Part shown: piece after piece, positions 17,672 to 26,156 of the stretch
Numbering within the stretch: position 1 is the first letter of the stretch
Layout: every line of letters starts with the position of its first letter
Origin: Rhodococcus sp. 1163
Lineage (GTDB): Bacteria; Actinomycetota; Actinomycetes; Mycobacteriales; Mycobacteriaceae
Length of the DNA stretch: 32,408 bases
Reading direction: 5' to 3'
NCBI RefSeq assembly: GCF_002091985.1
Contig: NZ_MKKX01000011.1
Location: 1-32,408, forward strand
The notes under the pieces: model-generated
Databases searched by the model: none
Told to the model about the DNA's origin: nothing
The model's input: only the letters and a program-made list of their open reading frames with translations
Made by a program: the position numbers and the translations under genes

Positions 17672-18627
17672 GCACAGTGATCACCGCACGCGGGCTCACA
17701 CGAACCTATGGCTCGGGCGACACCGCATTCACAGCAGTCAAAGGCATCGACCTCGACGTCGCAGAGGGCGAAGTCTTCGCCTTACTCGGTACCAACGGCG
17801 CTGGCAAGACCTCCACATTCGACCTACTCGAAGGACTCGAAGCCCCCACCGCCGGATATATCGAAGTCTTCGGCCTGGACCCACGCCGCGACCGCAAACT
17901 CATCCGCCCCGAGGTGGGCATCATGCTTCAATCCGGTGGCCTCCCCGCCGAATTGACCATTACCGAAACACTCGACATGTGGCGCGGCACCTGCACCAAC
18001 CCCACTACGGCGGCCGCAGTCCTCGAGCAGGTCGACCTCACCGACCGAGCTCACGTCCGCGTCGGATCACTTTCGGGCGGGGAGAAGCGTCGAGTCGACC
18101 TCGCCTGCGCACTCGTCGGACAACCCCGACTGCTCTTCCTCGACGAGCCCACCACCGGCCTCGACCCCGAAAGCCGCCGCAGAACATGGCGTTTGCTCGC
18201 CGGTCTCAAAGCGGCCGGGGTCACGATGGTCCTGACCACCCACTACCTCGACGAGGCCGAGGCTCTCGCCGACAACATCGCCATCATGCACAGTGGGCAG
18301 ATCGCCCGCCGCGGCACATTGCGCGACATCGTCGACGAACACCCAGCGCGCATCGTCTTCGACCACCCAGGCCTCCCACTGCCACCACTGCGCGGTGCTC
18401 GTATAGATCCGCAGGCACGGGTGACCGTCTACACCCACGACCTTCAAGTGCACCTCTCCGAACTCTTGGCCTGGGCGGACGAACGCGGACTCCACTTACG
18501 CGGACTCGAAGCACGCGCCGCGTCCCTCGAATCAGTATTCCTCGACGTAGCCGACGATTCTGTTGCCGATACCACTATCACCGACGCATCTGATTCGCCC
18601 CCTGACATGATCGGAACTCCTTCATGA
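17668..18627 (+). CDS. ABC transporter ATP-binding protein (ABC-2 exporter type)
   Basis: The 319-residue ATPase has Walker A GTNGAGKT (41-48, with Thr in place of the usual Pro), Q-loop Gln88, signature LSGGE (135-139), Walker B LLFLDE (155-160) and H-loop His192 in THYLDEAE. About 100 further residues at the C-terminus are typical of DrrA/CcmA-type exporters that remove antibiotics, lipids or lantibiotics. Start and stop overlap both neighbours by ATGA. Placement with a kinase and regulator, as in DesKR or LnrJK arrangements, points to a stress- or drug-induced export pump. Confidence 0.9.
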   Translation: MSTVITARGLTRTYGSGDTAFTAVKGIDLDVAEGEVFALLGTNGAGKTSTFDLLEGLEAPTAGYIEVFGLDPRRDRKLIRPEVGIMLQSGGLPAELTITETLDMWRGTCTNPTTAAAVLEQVDLTDRAHVRVGSLSGGEKRRVDLACALVGQPRLLFLDEPTTGLDPESRRRTWRLLAGLKAAGVTMVLTTHYLDEAEALADNIAIMHSGQIARRGTLRDIVDEHPARIVFDHPGLPLPPLRGARIDPQARVTVYTHDLQVHLSELLAWADERGLHLRGLEARAASLESVFLDVADDSVADTTITDASDSPPDMIGTPS

Positions 18628-19442
18628 CCACCACCAAGACACCCACCTCGGTCGGTGTCGGCTTCGGTCGCCGCCCACTCGCAGCACTGTCCATGGCGGA
18701 GTACCGCCAGTTCCGTCGCAACAAGACCCTCGTGTTCATGGGAACGGTGTTTCCGATCGCCCTCCCTCTGATCACCTTCTTCCTCGCCCGACGCGACACC
18801 GGATCCACCGCCGAGGCCGCGACCACGGGACTGGAGATGTTCACTCTGATGGCTCTGCTGTTCGTGCAGTACTACTCGGTGCTCTCGATGGTCACCACCC
18901 GCCGAGGTGAGGGTGTCCTCAAACGGCTACGCACAGGGGAAGCGTCCGACTGGCACATCCTCACCGCCCCCGCGATACCCAGTGCCGTTCTCACCCTCGT
19001 CGGCGGCGCCATCGTCGCCGCAGTGATCTACGGCGCCGGATCACCCACCCCCGTAAATGCGGCGGTATTGGTGATCGCGCTGCTGTTCGGCATCGTCGTC
19101 TTCTCTCTCCTCGGACTGGCGACCAGTGCGGTCACCAAGAACGCGGAGGCCGCGCAAATCACCTCCATGCCGGTCATAATTCTCACCTTTGTCGGCCTGA
19201 ACTCGCTTCACGGTGTTCTTCCCGACCGCCTGGCAGCGATCGCCGACTGGACTCCCTTTGCAGCCCTGTCCGACCTCATTTCCCTCGGCGCCGCCGGCAA
19301 GCTCGACCTGACCACCGACGCTGCCACCGACTTCGCGGGTACCTTTGCCGACATGGGACGACCACTAGCCACACTCGGCCTATGGACCGTACTGGCGCTC
19401 GCCGTCGTAGCGACGAGCTTTCGCTGGGACGATCGCGGATGA
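18624..19442 (+). CDS. ABC-2 type transporter permease
   Basis: The 272-residue protein has about six hydrophobic spans, starting with TLVFMGTVFPIALPLITFFL. It includes the ABC-2 hallmarks of a cytoplasmic TTRRGEGVLKRLRTGEAS loop after the second span and a long final span. It pairs with the preceding ATPase to form the exporter. ATG 18624 overlaps the ATPase stop, and its own TGA overlaps the kinase start. Confidence 0.88.
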   Translation: MTTTKTPTSVGVGFGRRPLAALSMAEYRQFRRNKTLVFMGTVFPIALPLITFFLARRDTGSTAEAATTGLEMFTLMALLFVQYYSVLSMVTTRRGEGVLKRLRTGEASDWHILTAPAIPSAVLTLVGGAIVAAVIYGAGSPTPVNAAVLVIALLFGIVVFSLLGLATSAVTKNAEAAQITSMPVIILTFVGLNSLHGVLPDRLAAIADWTPFAALSDLISLGAAGKLDLTTDAATDFAGTFADMGRPLATLGLWTVLALAVVATSFRWDDRG

Positions 19443-20593
19443 TGCCAGCGGCCTCTTGGTGGCACGAGCTGTCGGGCACGGAGAAATTCCGCCTCTACAC
19501 ACAGCTCACGCTCCAAGGGGTCATCGCTGTCGTTGTGGTCATCACCATCACCCCCACGATCGGGTCGACGTGGATGACTACTGGCATCTGTCTGGCCGGC
19601 GCTGCCGCCATTCTTTCGATTCAGTCCCAGCCCGAGCTTGCAGTGTGGTCGCCGAAGGCCCTGCAGCGCTGGGGGCGTCCTGTCGGTGCGCTGACCCTCG
19701 CGTCGGTGTGGCTGGCGTGTGCCCTCGTCGCGCACCGGGCGACCGATGATACGGAGCTCGATGCGGCAACCGGCGTCGGGATCTTCGCCGCGTCGCTTGC
19801 GACCATCGCCCTCGTCCCGTTCATCCGCTACCGGTGGTGGATCGTTCTCGGCCTGGCAGCCGCGACCGGCGCGGCCGTGGGCACCACGCCAGCCGCAGCA
19901 ATACGTGTCGCGGCGATCGTCTTGCTCGCCGGCCTGTTCATCGTCGCCACGACTTTGCTGACCCTGTGGGGAGTGCGCGTCGTCGACGAACTTGAACGGA
20001 GCAAGGCATCGGAGGCCAAACTGCAGGTGGTCGAAGAGCGCCTACGTTTCGCCCGCGACCTCCACGACGTCGTGGGTCGAAGCTTCTCGGCCATCGCAGT
20101 CAAGAGCGAACTGGCCGCCACCCTCTCCCGCGCCGGCGCAGCCGAGCGCGCGGCCACCGAGATCGACGAAGTCAAAACCCTCGCCGTGGAATCACTCGAC
20201 CAGATGCGTGAACTCGTGCGCGGCTACCGCAGCATCAACCTCGACAACGAAGTCGCCGGCGCCCGGTCGCTGCTCCGCGCGGCCGGTTGCGAGCTCAGCA
20301 CCGAAGGTGATCCGAATAAAGTGCCTGCTCCGTTCCACGAGGTCGCCGCCTGGGTCGTAAGGGAGGGCACCACCAACATTGTCAAACACTCCGTCGCCAC
20401 CTCGGCTACCCTCACACTCGGCGACGAGGGGATGTCGCTACACAACAACGGCGCTCCCGGTAGTCTCCGCAATGGAACGACACACTCAGGTATGCTAGGA
20501 CTTGCCGAGCGACTTACTCACGTGGGCGCAACTCTCGACACCGATACCGCCGACGACGGATTCATGCTCATAATCCGATGGGCCAAGCCATGA
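19439..20593 (+). CDS. Sensor histidine kinase (HisKA_3, DesK/NarX type)
   Basis: The 384-residue kinase has a membrane sensor of about five or six spans (23-180) with short loops and no large extracellular domain, suggesting it senses within the membrane or through the pump. The HisKA_3 box is ERLRFARDLHDVVGRSF with phospho-acceptor His209. It is followed by the HATPase N-box VREGTTNIVKHS (307-318) and a G-box MLGLAERL (352-359). ATG 19439 overlaps the permease stop (GGATGATG); ATG 19442 is an alternative. Confidence 0.9.
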   Translation: MMPAASWWHELSGTEKFRLYTQLTLQGVIAVVVVITITPTIGSTWMTTGICLAGAAAILSIQSQPELAVWSPKALQRWGRPVGALTLASVWLACALVAHRATDDTELDAATGVGIFAASLATIALVPFIRYRWWIVLGLAAATGAAVGTTPAAAIRVAAIVLLAGLFIVATTLLTLWGVRVVDELERSKASEAKLQVVEERLRFARDLHDVVGRSFSAIAVKSELAATLSRAGAAERAATEIDEVKTLAVESLDQMRELVRGYRSINLDNEVAGARSLLRAAGCELSTEGDPNKVPAPFHEVAAWVVREGTTNIVKHSVATSATLTLGDEGMSLHNNGAPGSLRNGTTHSGMLGLAERLTHVGATLDTDTADDGFMLIIRWAKP

Positions 20594-21210
20594 TCGAGCT
20601 ACTTCTTGCAGATGACGAGGCCCTGATCCGTAGCGCGATGGCCGCACTCCTCGGCCTCGAAGACGACATCGAGGTGATCGCCCACTTCGGCTCCGGGGAA
20701 CAACTGATCGGGGCGTGGCGTCAACGCGTCGAGGGCAACCAACCAGTCGCCGTCGCCGTCATCGACCTCCAGATGCCAGGCATCGACGGCATCGACACCG
20801 CAATCGAACTGCTGTCCCTGACCCCCACCGCTGGCATCGTGATCGTCACCAGCCATGGCCGTCCCGGTTACCTCAAACGAGCACTGACCGCCGGAGTGCG
20901 CGGGTTTCTCCCGAAAACCGCACCCGCTGCCACCCTGGCGGATGTCATCCGCACCGTCCACAGCGGCGGCCGCCACATCGATCCCCAGTTGGCCGTCGAA
21001 GCCATCAGCGCTGGCGACACCACACTCACCGCCCGCGAAGCCGACGTACTCGAGTTCGCAGCCGACGGCGCCAGTGTGGACGAGATCGCAGCCCGCGCAT
21101 ACCTTTCCGCCGGCACCACCCGCAACTACCTGTCCTCGGCAATGTCCAAGCTGGGGGCGTCCAACAGGTACGAGGCTGCTCTGACAGCACGCCGGTACGG
21201 GTGGATCTAA
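20590..21210 (+). CDS. Response regulator, NarL/DesR family
   Basis: The 206-residue regulator has a receiver domain with acidic pair Asp8-Asp9, phospho-acceptor Asp59 (VIDLQMPG), Thr87 and Lys109. Its C-terminal LuxR-type helix-turn-helix reads LTAREADVLEFAADGASVDE and continues IAARAYLSAGTTRNYLSSAM. The frame is open from 20578, but ATG 20590 overlaps the kinase stop (ATGA), repeating the pattern of every junction in this operon. Likely targets are the TGACnnnnGTCA palindromes at 17341, 21900 and 25442. Confidence 0.9.
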   Translation: MIELLLADDEALIRSAMAALLGLEDDIEVIAHFGSGEQLIGAWRQRVEGNQPVAVAVIDLQMPGIDGIDTAIELLSLTPTAGIVIVTSHGRPGYLKRALTAGVRGFLPKTAPAATLADVIRTVHSGGRHIDPQLAVEAISAGDTTLTAREADVLEFAADGASVDEIAARAYLSAGTTRNYLSSAMSKLGASNRYEAALTARRYGWI

Positions 21211-21409
21211 CTACTCCACCACCAAAGCAAGGCCGGTGTTCCGTCATTCATCATCGAGGTGGGTGGTGTTGCCCGTAATCTCGGCAAGATTATGCAGAAG
21301 GGGGTGGCGCGGCCTTCGATGTCGTCGAACAGGTCATCGAGACCGGCGAGGTGGATATGGCCGGCGCGACGGGCGATGATTCCATGGTCGTAGCACCCGT
21401 CAATTCGTG

Positions 21410-21746
21410 GACCCCTCGAGATCACCGAGCAGCACCGCGACCAGGCCCGGTTGGTAGAAAGTGCCGAGGGAGAACCCATCGACCTCCTTCCTCGCGACTC
21501 GCTGAGTCCGACCAACTCGAGGACCTCGTCTCCGCGAGACTTCAGGATGCCGTTCGCTGCGGCCATACACTTGAGAGAGGCTCTTGCTCAACGGATTTTG
21601 GACGCACCCACCAACCATCATGCGCATCGTCGTCGATTTCCCGGCGTCGTCGGGGCTGAGAAACCCTGCCACCATGCCCGGTTTGACGTGAAGGTGCGAT
21701 CGTCCACCGAACCGAACTGCCTGATCATCTCCGTATTTCGATCATG
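21410..21746 (-). pseudogene. Decayed duplicate of the ABC ATPase at 24099-25043
   Basis: The minus strand starts MIEI like the intact copy and then breaks. It resumes VKPGMVAGFLSPDDAGKSTT then MRMMVGG, matching VKPGVVTGFLGPNGAGKSTT in the intact gene but with a damaged Walker A (SPDDAGKS). Another frame carries MAAANGILKSRGDEVLELVG (intact: MAASNGIARSRVDEVLRLVG), and a third DGFSLG near the signature. Walker B and the rest are gone. Nothing else coding is seen from 21211 to 21409. Confidence 0.7.
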
Positions 21747-21899
21747 GGGTCACCCCCTCCCATAGCGGTCCTTGAACACATCGGTCGGAGGTCGCGGTCC
21801 CTTCATCCTTCCGGAGGAAGGCTCTTCGCGTCTGTTGCACGAAACGTCACTGTGCGCTCAGCGTTGCAGCACCCCACTGCGGCGAAGCCGTGTTCCAAC

Positions 21900-21911
21900 T
21901 GACAATCGTCA
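21900..21911 (-). promoter_or_regulatory. TGACnnnnGTCA near-palindrome upstream of the decayed ABC ATPase
   Basis: TGACAATCGTCA lies about 150 bases upstream of the pseudogene start. It shares CAAC before and CAT...CACC after it with the site at 17341. It is probably a leftover response-regulator site. The stretch 21912-22176 contains short open frames but nothing I can assign. Confidence 0.4.
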
Positions 21912-22176
21912 TCGACCACCGATGAGGAAATGCATTGAGAACCGTCGCTCGGTGAAGAGCTCGATTCTGACACCGCGCTCGGTGACGTCATGAGCGGCCT
22001 GCACTCGTTAACGAGTGGTCGCGCATTGGCGACGGCTTGAAGGAGGTGCAGCAGGGACGCGGTGACGAACTGCTCGAACTCGCCTACGGCATCGGCGGCT
22101 TCGAGGTCGAGGGTGGCTCAGCTCTTCTTAGGTCGTCCGAGCCGTCTTCAACTCATCCACGCGCTGGTGCTCACCG

Positions 22177-22941
22177 TCAGGAGCCGACGACGTCGGCTTC
22201 GCCCCTCGTCCTGTCGGTCGGGTTACTCGTCTCTTCGCGCACGATCAGCTGGATGCGCCGTGTCACCGCATTCTGCGCCGGGTTGCAGAGCGCAGAAATC
22301 GCCTGCCCAACTAATTCTCTGGACAACTCCTCACCGGCGGGACTCCCGACAAAAGGCCGGCTCAACCAGGGGAAATCCTTGAGCCGTTGGCGCATGACCG
22401 GCCGGTATCGCTCCGCCAACTTCTCAATTGTTGCTTCGCCCGCATCCGGGGGCAGCGCACTCAATTCGTCCTCGAGCGGATGTCGGTCGAGAAGCATGCT
22501 CCGCAGGTCCTTCAGATTGTCCTCGCTGAGAACCCTTGAGCACACCATAATGAGTGCGCGGTCGGACACGGCAAAGTCTCGGGCAATAACGCCGAACTCA
22601 ACCGGCACGTCGACCGGAACATGTTCTTGCAGAATGCTCTTCAACTCGGACCGAATCTTCTGGAGCCGTGCGATGTTCACCTTGAACTGCTCGTCCAAGT
22701 CACTGATTGTCACCGTCAGGTCGTGATCGACTCTGCTCATTCGAGAGATGTCAGCCAAACCAACACCCAAATCTCTGAGTCGCTTTATCTGAATTAGCCG
22801 CACCAGATGCGTAACCGTGTACTGCTTGTAACCGTTCGACGAGCGCTTGGGCATGTCGAGCATGCCCACGTCGTGGTAGTGGCGGACAGCCTGAAGGGTC
22901 GTGCCTGCCAACTCCGCAAGCTGCCGTGTGCTCAGTCCCAC
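22177..22941 (-). CDS. MerR-family transcriptional regulator
   Basis: The 254-residue protein starts with a MerR winged helix (LSTRQLAELAGTTLQAVRHY, then HDVGML and IKRLRDLGVGLADI). A helical linker and a ~150-residue effector domain without metal-binding cysteines follow, so it is more likely a drug or ligand sensor than a metal sensor. The start is GTG 22941, fixed by GAGGAGGG seven bases upstream. A dyad suitable for MerR binding lies at 22973-23004. It lies downstream of the ABC-2 exporter on the same strand and may control it. A broken paralogue sits at 10375-10913. Confidence 0.85.
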   Translation of the reverse strand: MGLSTRQLAELAGTTLQAVRHYHDVGMLDMPKRSSNGYKQYTVTHLVRLIQIKRLRDLGVGLADISRMSRVDHDLTVTISDLDEQFKVNIARLQKIRSELKSILQEHVPVDVPVEFGVIARDFAVSDRALIMVCSRVLSEDNLKDLRSMLLDRHPLEDELSALPPDAGEATIEKLAERYRPVMRQRLKDFPWLSRPFVGSPAGEELSRELVGQAISALCNPAQNAVTRRIQLIVREETSNPTDRTRGEADVVGS

Positions 22942-22972
22942 CTCAGATCCCTCCTCGATTGGTCTCGTTGAA

Positions 22973-23004
22973 AGTCCATCCGCGCACGTGCAGCGAGGTG
23001 GACT
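22973..23004 (-). promoter_or_regulatory. Probable MerR operator
   Basis: AGTCCA (22973-22978) and TGGACT (22999-23004) form an inverted repeat with a 20-base spacer. That resembles the long-spacer dyads bound by MerR proteins between promoter elements. It is 32 bases upstream of the MerR start. Confidence 0.45.
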
Positions 23005-23205
23005 CTCACTCCTGGGATCACTCCACCAGTCGTTCTACGAACAGACACAGCGATGTCCGACCTCGCCGAACTCGCGTGGTTCGCCTTGCAGGCACTGAAG
23101 AGAGAAAATCTAAGTCGTCGACAAACAAGCGGTAAATGTGAGCAAACTCTGTCGTGCCCCCACGCGTCTTGAATCTGACCGCCACAACAAGCACCTCACA
23201 CCTCA

Positions 23206-23233
23206 GCCCTGACCGACGACAACCGGTCAGGGC
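23206..23233 (-). terminator. Strong hairpin downstream of the ABC-2 permease
   Basis: GCCCTGACC pairs perfectly with GGTCAGGGC across a ten-base loop, about 70 bases after the permease stop. There is no T-run, so it may be a transcript-end stabiliser rather than a full intrinsic terminator. Confidence 0.45.
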
Positions 23234-23304
23234 GATGTGCGAATCGCCGAAGCAGAAGACTCGGCTCACTGTCGGAGGGACGAACTCCTCCTGGAGAACT
23301 CACA

Positions 23305-24099
23305 TCATGCGTCGCGACGATTGGTAACGAGTACTGCTGCGCCGAAGATGATGGCCGTGAATACGATGAAATAGAGCAGACTGCCGAAAGGCCCCCAGTG
23401 GAAGTCGATGTCGCTGCCCTGCCCCAGAAAGTGGTTCGCGTTCGCCCATGGGAGGAACGGCTGTAACGCACGCCCCAGTGAGCCGAACAATCCGAACAGA
23501 CTCTCGACCACCAACGGCCACAACAGCAACAACGCAATAGCACCTGCCGACTGACGAACCAGAGCACCAACTCCTACCGCGATGACGATCTGCAGGAAGG
23601 CCAGAATCGCGGTGCCATAGACGACGCGCCAGGATCCGTCTACGTCCAAGTTGAGCAATTCCCCTGCGTCGGCACCAGCAGTTGCGGCGGCAAGATAGAG
23701 CGCACCGAATCCGAGGACGAAGGTGAGAACGAGACCGAACACTCCAACCAGCAGCGCCTTGGCTCCCAGCACCGCCCCGCGGTTCGGGGTTGCCTGAAAT
23801 GTCGTACGAATGACACCGAAACGGTACTCGCTGGTGATGGTCAAAGCTGCCATGATCATGAGAACCGTGACACCGAACCCACTGACTCCGGCCAATGCAT
23901 CGAAGGTAGACGGAAGAATGGGTTCGATATCCGGTGTGTTTCCGTCGGACAGCTGTCTGTCGGAGGACTGCACGCTGATTCTCGACGTGATGCCGATGAC
24001 GGCGGCAAGACCCAGTCCGAGGACAACTACGATCACCGAGCTCCACCGTGGTGACTTCGTCGACGTGAGCTTGATACGTTCTGCTGCTAATACACCCAT
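23305..24099 (-). CDS. ABC-2 type permease
   Basis: The 264-residue product starts MGVLAAERIKLTSTKSPRWS, the typical opening of actinobacterial BcrB/NatB-like ABC-2 permeases. About six spans follow, with the conserved ITSEYRFGVIRTTF...PNR motif between spans two and three. Its ATG overlaps the ATPase stop (TGATG), so both subunits are translated together. The substrate is unknown; relatives export bacitracin-like antibiotics or Na+. Confidence 0.88.
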   Translation of the reverse strand: MGVLAAERIKLTSTKSPRWSSVIVVVLGLGLAAVIGITSRISVQSSDRQLSDGNTPDIEPILPSTFDALAGVSGFGVTVLMIMAALTITSEYRFGVIRTTFQATPNRGAVLGAKALLVGVFGLVLTFVLGFGALYLAAATAGADAGELLNLDVDGSWRVVYGTAILAFLQIVIAVGVGALVRQSAGAIALLLLWPLVVESLFGLFGSLGRALQPFLPWANANHFLGQGSDIDFHWGPFGSLLYFIVFTAIIFGAAVLVTNRRDA

Positions 24100-25043
24100 C
24101 AGAGTGCGCCTCCTTCGGAATCGGCTCCTGCGCCGTGATATTGGACGTCGTCACCGGTGAGTTTCATGAATGCTTCCTCCAGCGATCCGCGCTGTGAGGA
24201 CAATTCGTGCAGCACAAATCCGGCTCTTGCTGCAATTTCTCCGATGTCATCGGTGTTCGAATCGGTGACTACCAACCCGGGCTGTAGATCATCGGCCGTA
24301 GCCGGATCTCGAACGGTGAGGCCCGCCGAAGTCAGCGCGCTGCGGAGCAAGTCACGCTGGGGGCTCCGGACATATACCGATGCCTCCGAGGCATTGTCGA
24401 TGAAATCCTGCACCGAGGAGTCTGTAATCAGCCGACCACGTCCGATTACCACAAGATGCTCTGCGGTCTGCGCCATTTCGGACAATAGGTGGCTCGATAC
24501 GAGGACAGTGCGCCCCTCTGCCGCGAGGCGCTGCATGAACTTTCGGATCCACACGATGCCCTCGGGGTCGAGACCGTTGACCGGTTCGTCGAACAGCAAC
24601 ACTTTCGGGTCACCTAGCAATGCCCCGGCCAGCCCGAGACGTTGGGACATACCCAACGAAAACCCTCCGGCCTTCTTTTTGGCGACGCCGGTGAGTCCGA
24701 CGAGTCGAAGCACTTCGTCGACCCGCGACCTCGCGATACCGTTCGAGGCGGCCATCCATTCTAGATGAGCTCGCGCAGAACGGTTGGGGTGCACCCATTT
24801 CGCGTCCAGAAGCGCACCCACAGTCCGGAGCGGCTGCTTCAGTTCACTATAGGGCCTGCCCTCGATCAGAGCCGTACCGCTGGACGGCCGGTCCAACCCC
24901 AGAATCATGCGCATAGTGGTCGACTTGCCCGCGCCGTTCGGTCCGAGAAAACCTGTCACAACACCCGGCTTCACCGTGAAAGTCAAGTTTTCGACCGCCT
25001 TGGTAGCGCCGTACTGTTTGGTCAATCCATTTAGTTCGATCAT
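24099..25043 (-). CDS. ABC transporter ATP-binding protein (BcrA/NatA type)
   Basis: The 314-residue ATPase has Walker A GPNGAGKS (34-41), a relaxed signature FSLGMSQRLGLA (about 128-139, LGMSQ instead of LSGGQ) as in BcrA-like proteins, Walker B VLLFDE (148-153) with NGLDP after it, and a C-terminal extension ending with LEEAFMKLTGDD. Upstream, a small open frame ends four bases before the ATG. A damaged second copy of this gene lies at 21410-21746 and shows past duplication of the exporter. Confidence 0.9.
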   Translation of the reverse strand: MIELNGLTKQYGATKAVENLTFTVKPGVVTGFLGPNGAGKSTTMRMILGLDRPSSGTALIEGRPYSELKQPLRTVGALLDAKWVHPNRSARAHLEWMAASNGIARSRVDEVLRLVGLTGVAKKKAGGFSLGMSQRLGLAGALLGDPKVLLFDEPVNGLDPEGIVWIRKFMQRLAAEGRTVLVSSHLLSEMAQTAEHLVVIGRGRLITDSSVQDFIDNASEASVYVRSPQRDLLRSALTSAGLTVRDPATADDLQPGLVVTDSNTDDIGEIAARAGFVLHELSSQRGSLEEAFMKLTGDDVQYHGAGADSEGGAL

Positions 25044-25047
25044 GAAA

Positions 25048-25292
25048 TTAGTTGTCCACCAATCTATTTAGTTGCACGTCGAGGCCTGAATGAACGCTGT
25101 CCAGCGAAGCTGTAATGCTGCCTGCCTGTTCGTCAGCGGCCTTCTGGCTTTGCGACGCCAGTGCGGTAATGGTTGCCGCTGCTCCGGTGCTTGCGATGCG
25201 AACGCATTGCTTTCTGATGATCGGCTCGAGGTGGCCGATCTCATCGGACGCTCGGCCGCCACGTCGTGGCCGGGCACCGAGTCGTTACGCAT
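25048..25292 (-). pseudogene. Small gene upstream of the ABC-2 exporter, apparently frameshifted
   Basis: One minus-strand frame reads DEIGHLEPIIRKQCVRIAST, then GAAATITALASQSQKAADEQ ending LNRLVDN at TAA 25048-25050, four bases before the ATPase start. That spacing and the amphipathic helical composition suggest a genuine first gene of the operon. The frame has no start codon; the only nearby one (ATG 25292, MRNDSVPGHDVAAER) is in another frame, so a frameshift near 25245 is likely. Function unknown. Confidence 0.3.
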
Positions 25293-25441
25293 ATTGTCAC
25301 GTCGATACCTATTTTCAGAGTGAAGAATGGAATTCTACTTGTTCCCGGCGGTTTGCCTCGACTTCAAGTGTCATCGCTGAGAGCAGCGAAAACCAGTGCG
25401 TATCAACATGATTTGCGATGACATCTACCATCGAAGAGTCA

Positions 25442-25453
25442 TGACTTTTGTCA
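25442..25453 (-). promoter_or_regulatory. TGACnnnnGTCA palindrome upstream of the second exporter
   Basis: TGACTTTTGTCA, extended by CA and TG to CATGACTTTTGTCATG, lies about 150 bases upstream of the small first frame of the ABC-2 exporter and about 400 from the ATPase. It has the same half-sites as 17341 and 21900. Nothing else is seen between 25293 and 25504. Confidence 0.4.
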
Positions 25454-25507
25454 TGGACTGCATTCGATAGACAGCATCCCGAACGTCCACAGGACCTGAT
25501 TCCTTAG

Positions 25508-25786
25508 CGCGGGGCGTCGACGAACCGAGCATCCGAATCCCGAGGTATCTTGTCGTCCAATGAGTCTGAGCAGCGTTGGGTCACGACGTTTGTCCGCGGT
25601 CTCGACTCGCCAGTGACCTGGTTCTACGATCACGCAACCAGCGAGCGCGAGGAGATCCTCCGGCAGTACCCTCCAGTCGAACCAACGGATCTGGCCTCTA
25701 TAACGGGCGTCGACTTCAGTGCCCGGGACGGGCTGCCACTGCACGACTTCCTCACACCGCTGGTTCGCATCCCCACCAGAACCTGA
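25508..25786 (+). pseudogene. Fragment of an S9 (prolyl-oligopeptidase family) peptidase
   Basis: The frame reads RGLDSPVTWFYDHATSEREE, then YPPVEPTDLASITGVDFSAR followed by DGLPLHDFLTP. This is the junction of the beta-propeller and catalytic domains of S9 acyl-aminoacyl peptidases, where 'P.TW.LYD.ATGE ... L.PEDLA.M.PV.Y.ARDGL.IH.YLTLP' is typical. The catalytic Ser, Asp and His region that should follow is absent and the frame stops at 25784-25786. A TTG at 25550 is the only possible start. It is a broken remnant. Confidence 0.6.
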
Positions 25787-26021
25787 CGAATGTCGATTGC
25801 GCCGGATATGAGCAAAGCGCTGAACCAGCTCGCGCCGAAGCTGGAAGCGCGAACTAGCGACGACAAGGCGGACGCCGGTAGTCGGGCGTCAGCCATCTTT
25901 GTGGTTCTGCGATCAAATTCGTCCTTATGCCTTGAGTGCGAACGACACGTACGTAAGCGGACCGCGAGCGCTGCCCGGCCTCAGAATCAACCGCACGGGC
26001 GATGACCAGTGCTGGAACAAT

Positions 26022-26055
26022 CAACTCATCACTTTGGGCTCAAAGTGATGAGTTG
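26022..26055. other. Perfect 15-bp hairpin of unit B
   Basis: CAACTCATCACTTTG (26022-26036), loop GGCT, CAAAGTGATGAGTTG (26041-26055). The arms are the repeated motif of the unit facing itself. An equivalent 13-bp hairpin is present in unit C at the same distance from the core. Confidence 0.7.
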
Positions 26056-26076
26056 GCGCAAGATCACCGGAAAACA

Positions 26077-26117
26077 AAACACCCCCTCACCGGCTTCGCG
26101 CTGGTGAGGGGGTGTTT
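26077..26117 (-). terminator. Intrinsic terminator of unit B
   Basis: A perfect 15-bp stem (AAACACCCCCTCACC with its complement) has an 11-base loop and is followed on the minus strand by TTTTGTTTTCC. It starts a few bases after the tRNA-like 3' end. Confidence 0.8.
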
Positions 26118-26121
26118 CTGA

Positions 26122-26156
26122 GTGCGCCATCAGGGATTCGAACCCCGGACCCGCTG
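26122..26156 (-). other. Partial tRNA-Lys-like 3' end (unit B)
   Basis: These 35 bases are identical to those of units A and C (T-arm and 3' acceptor strand). Upstream on the minus strand TGTCA-TCACTC-TGACA can form an anticodon-stem-like hairpin, which differs from the other two units. No 5' tRNA half is present. Confidence 0.7.

Noticed and set aside
17979..18593. 204-codon plus-strand frame inside the ABC ATPase gene
   Set aside because: It has extreme Arg/Pro/His composition in a frame shadowing a well-supported ATPase.
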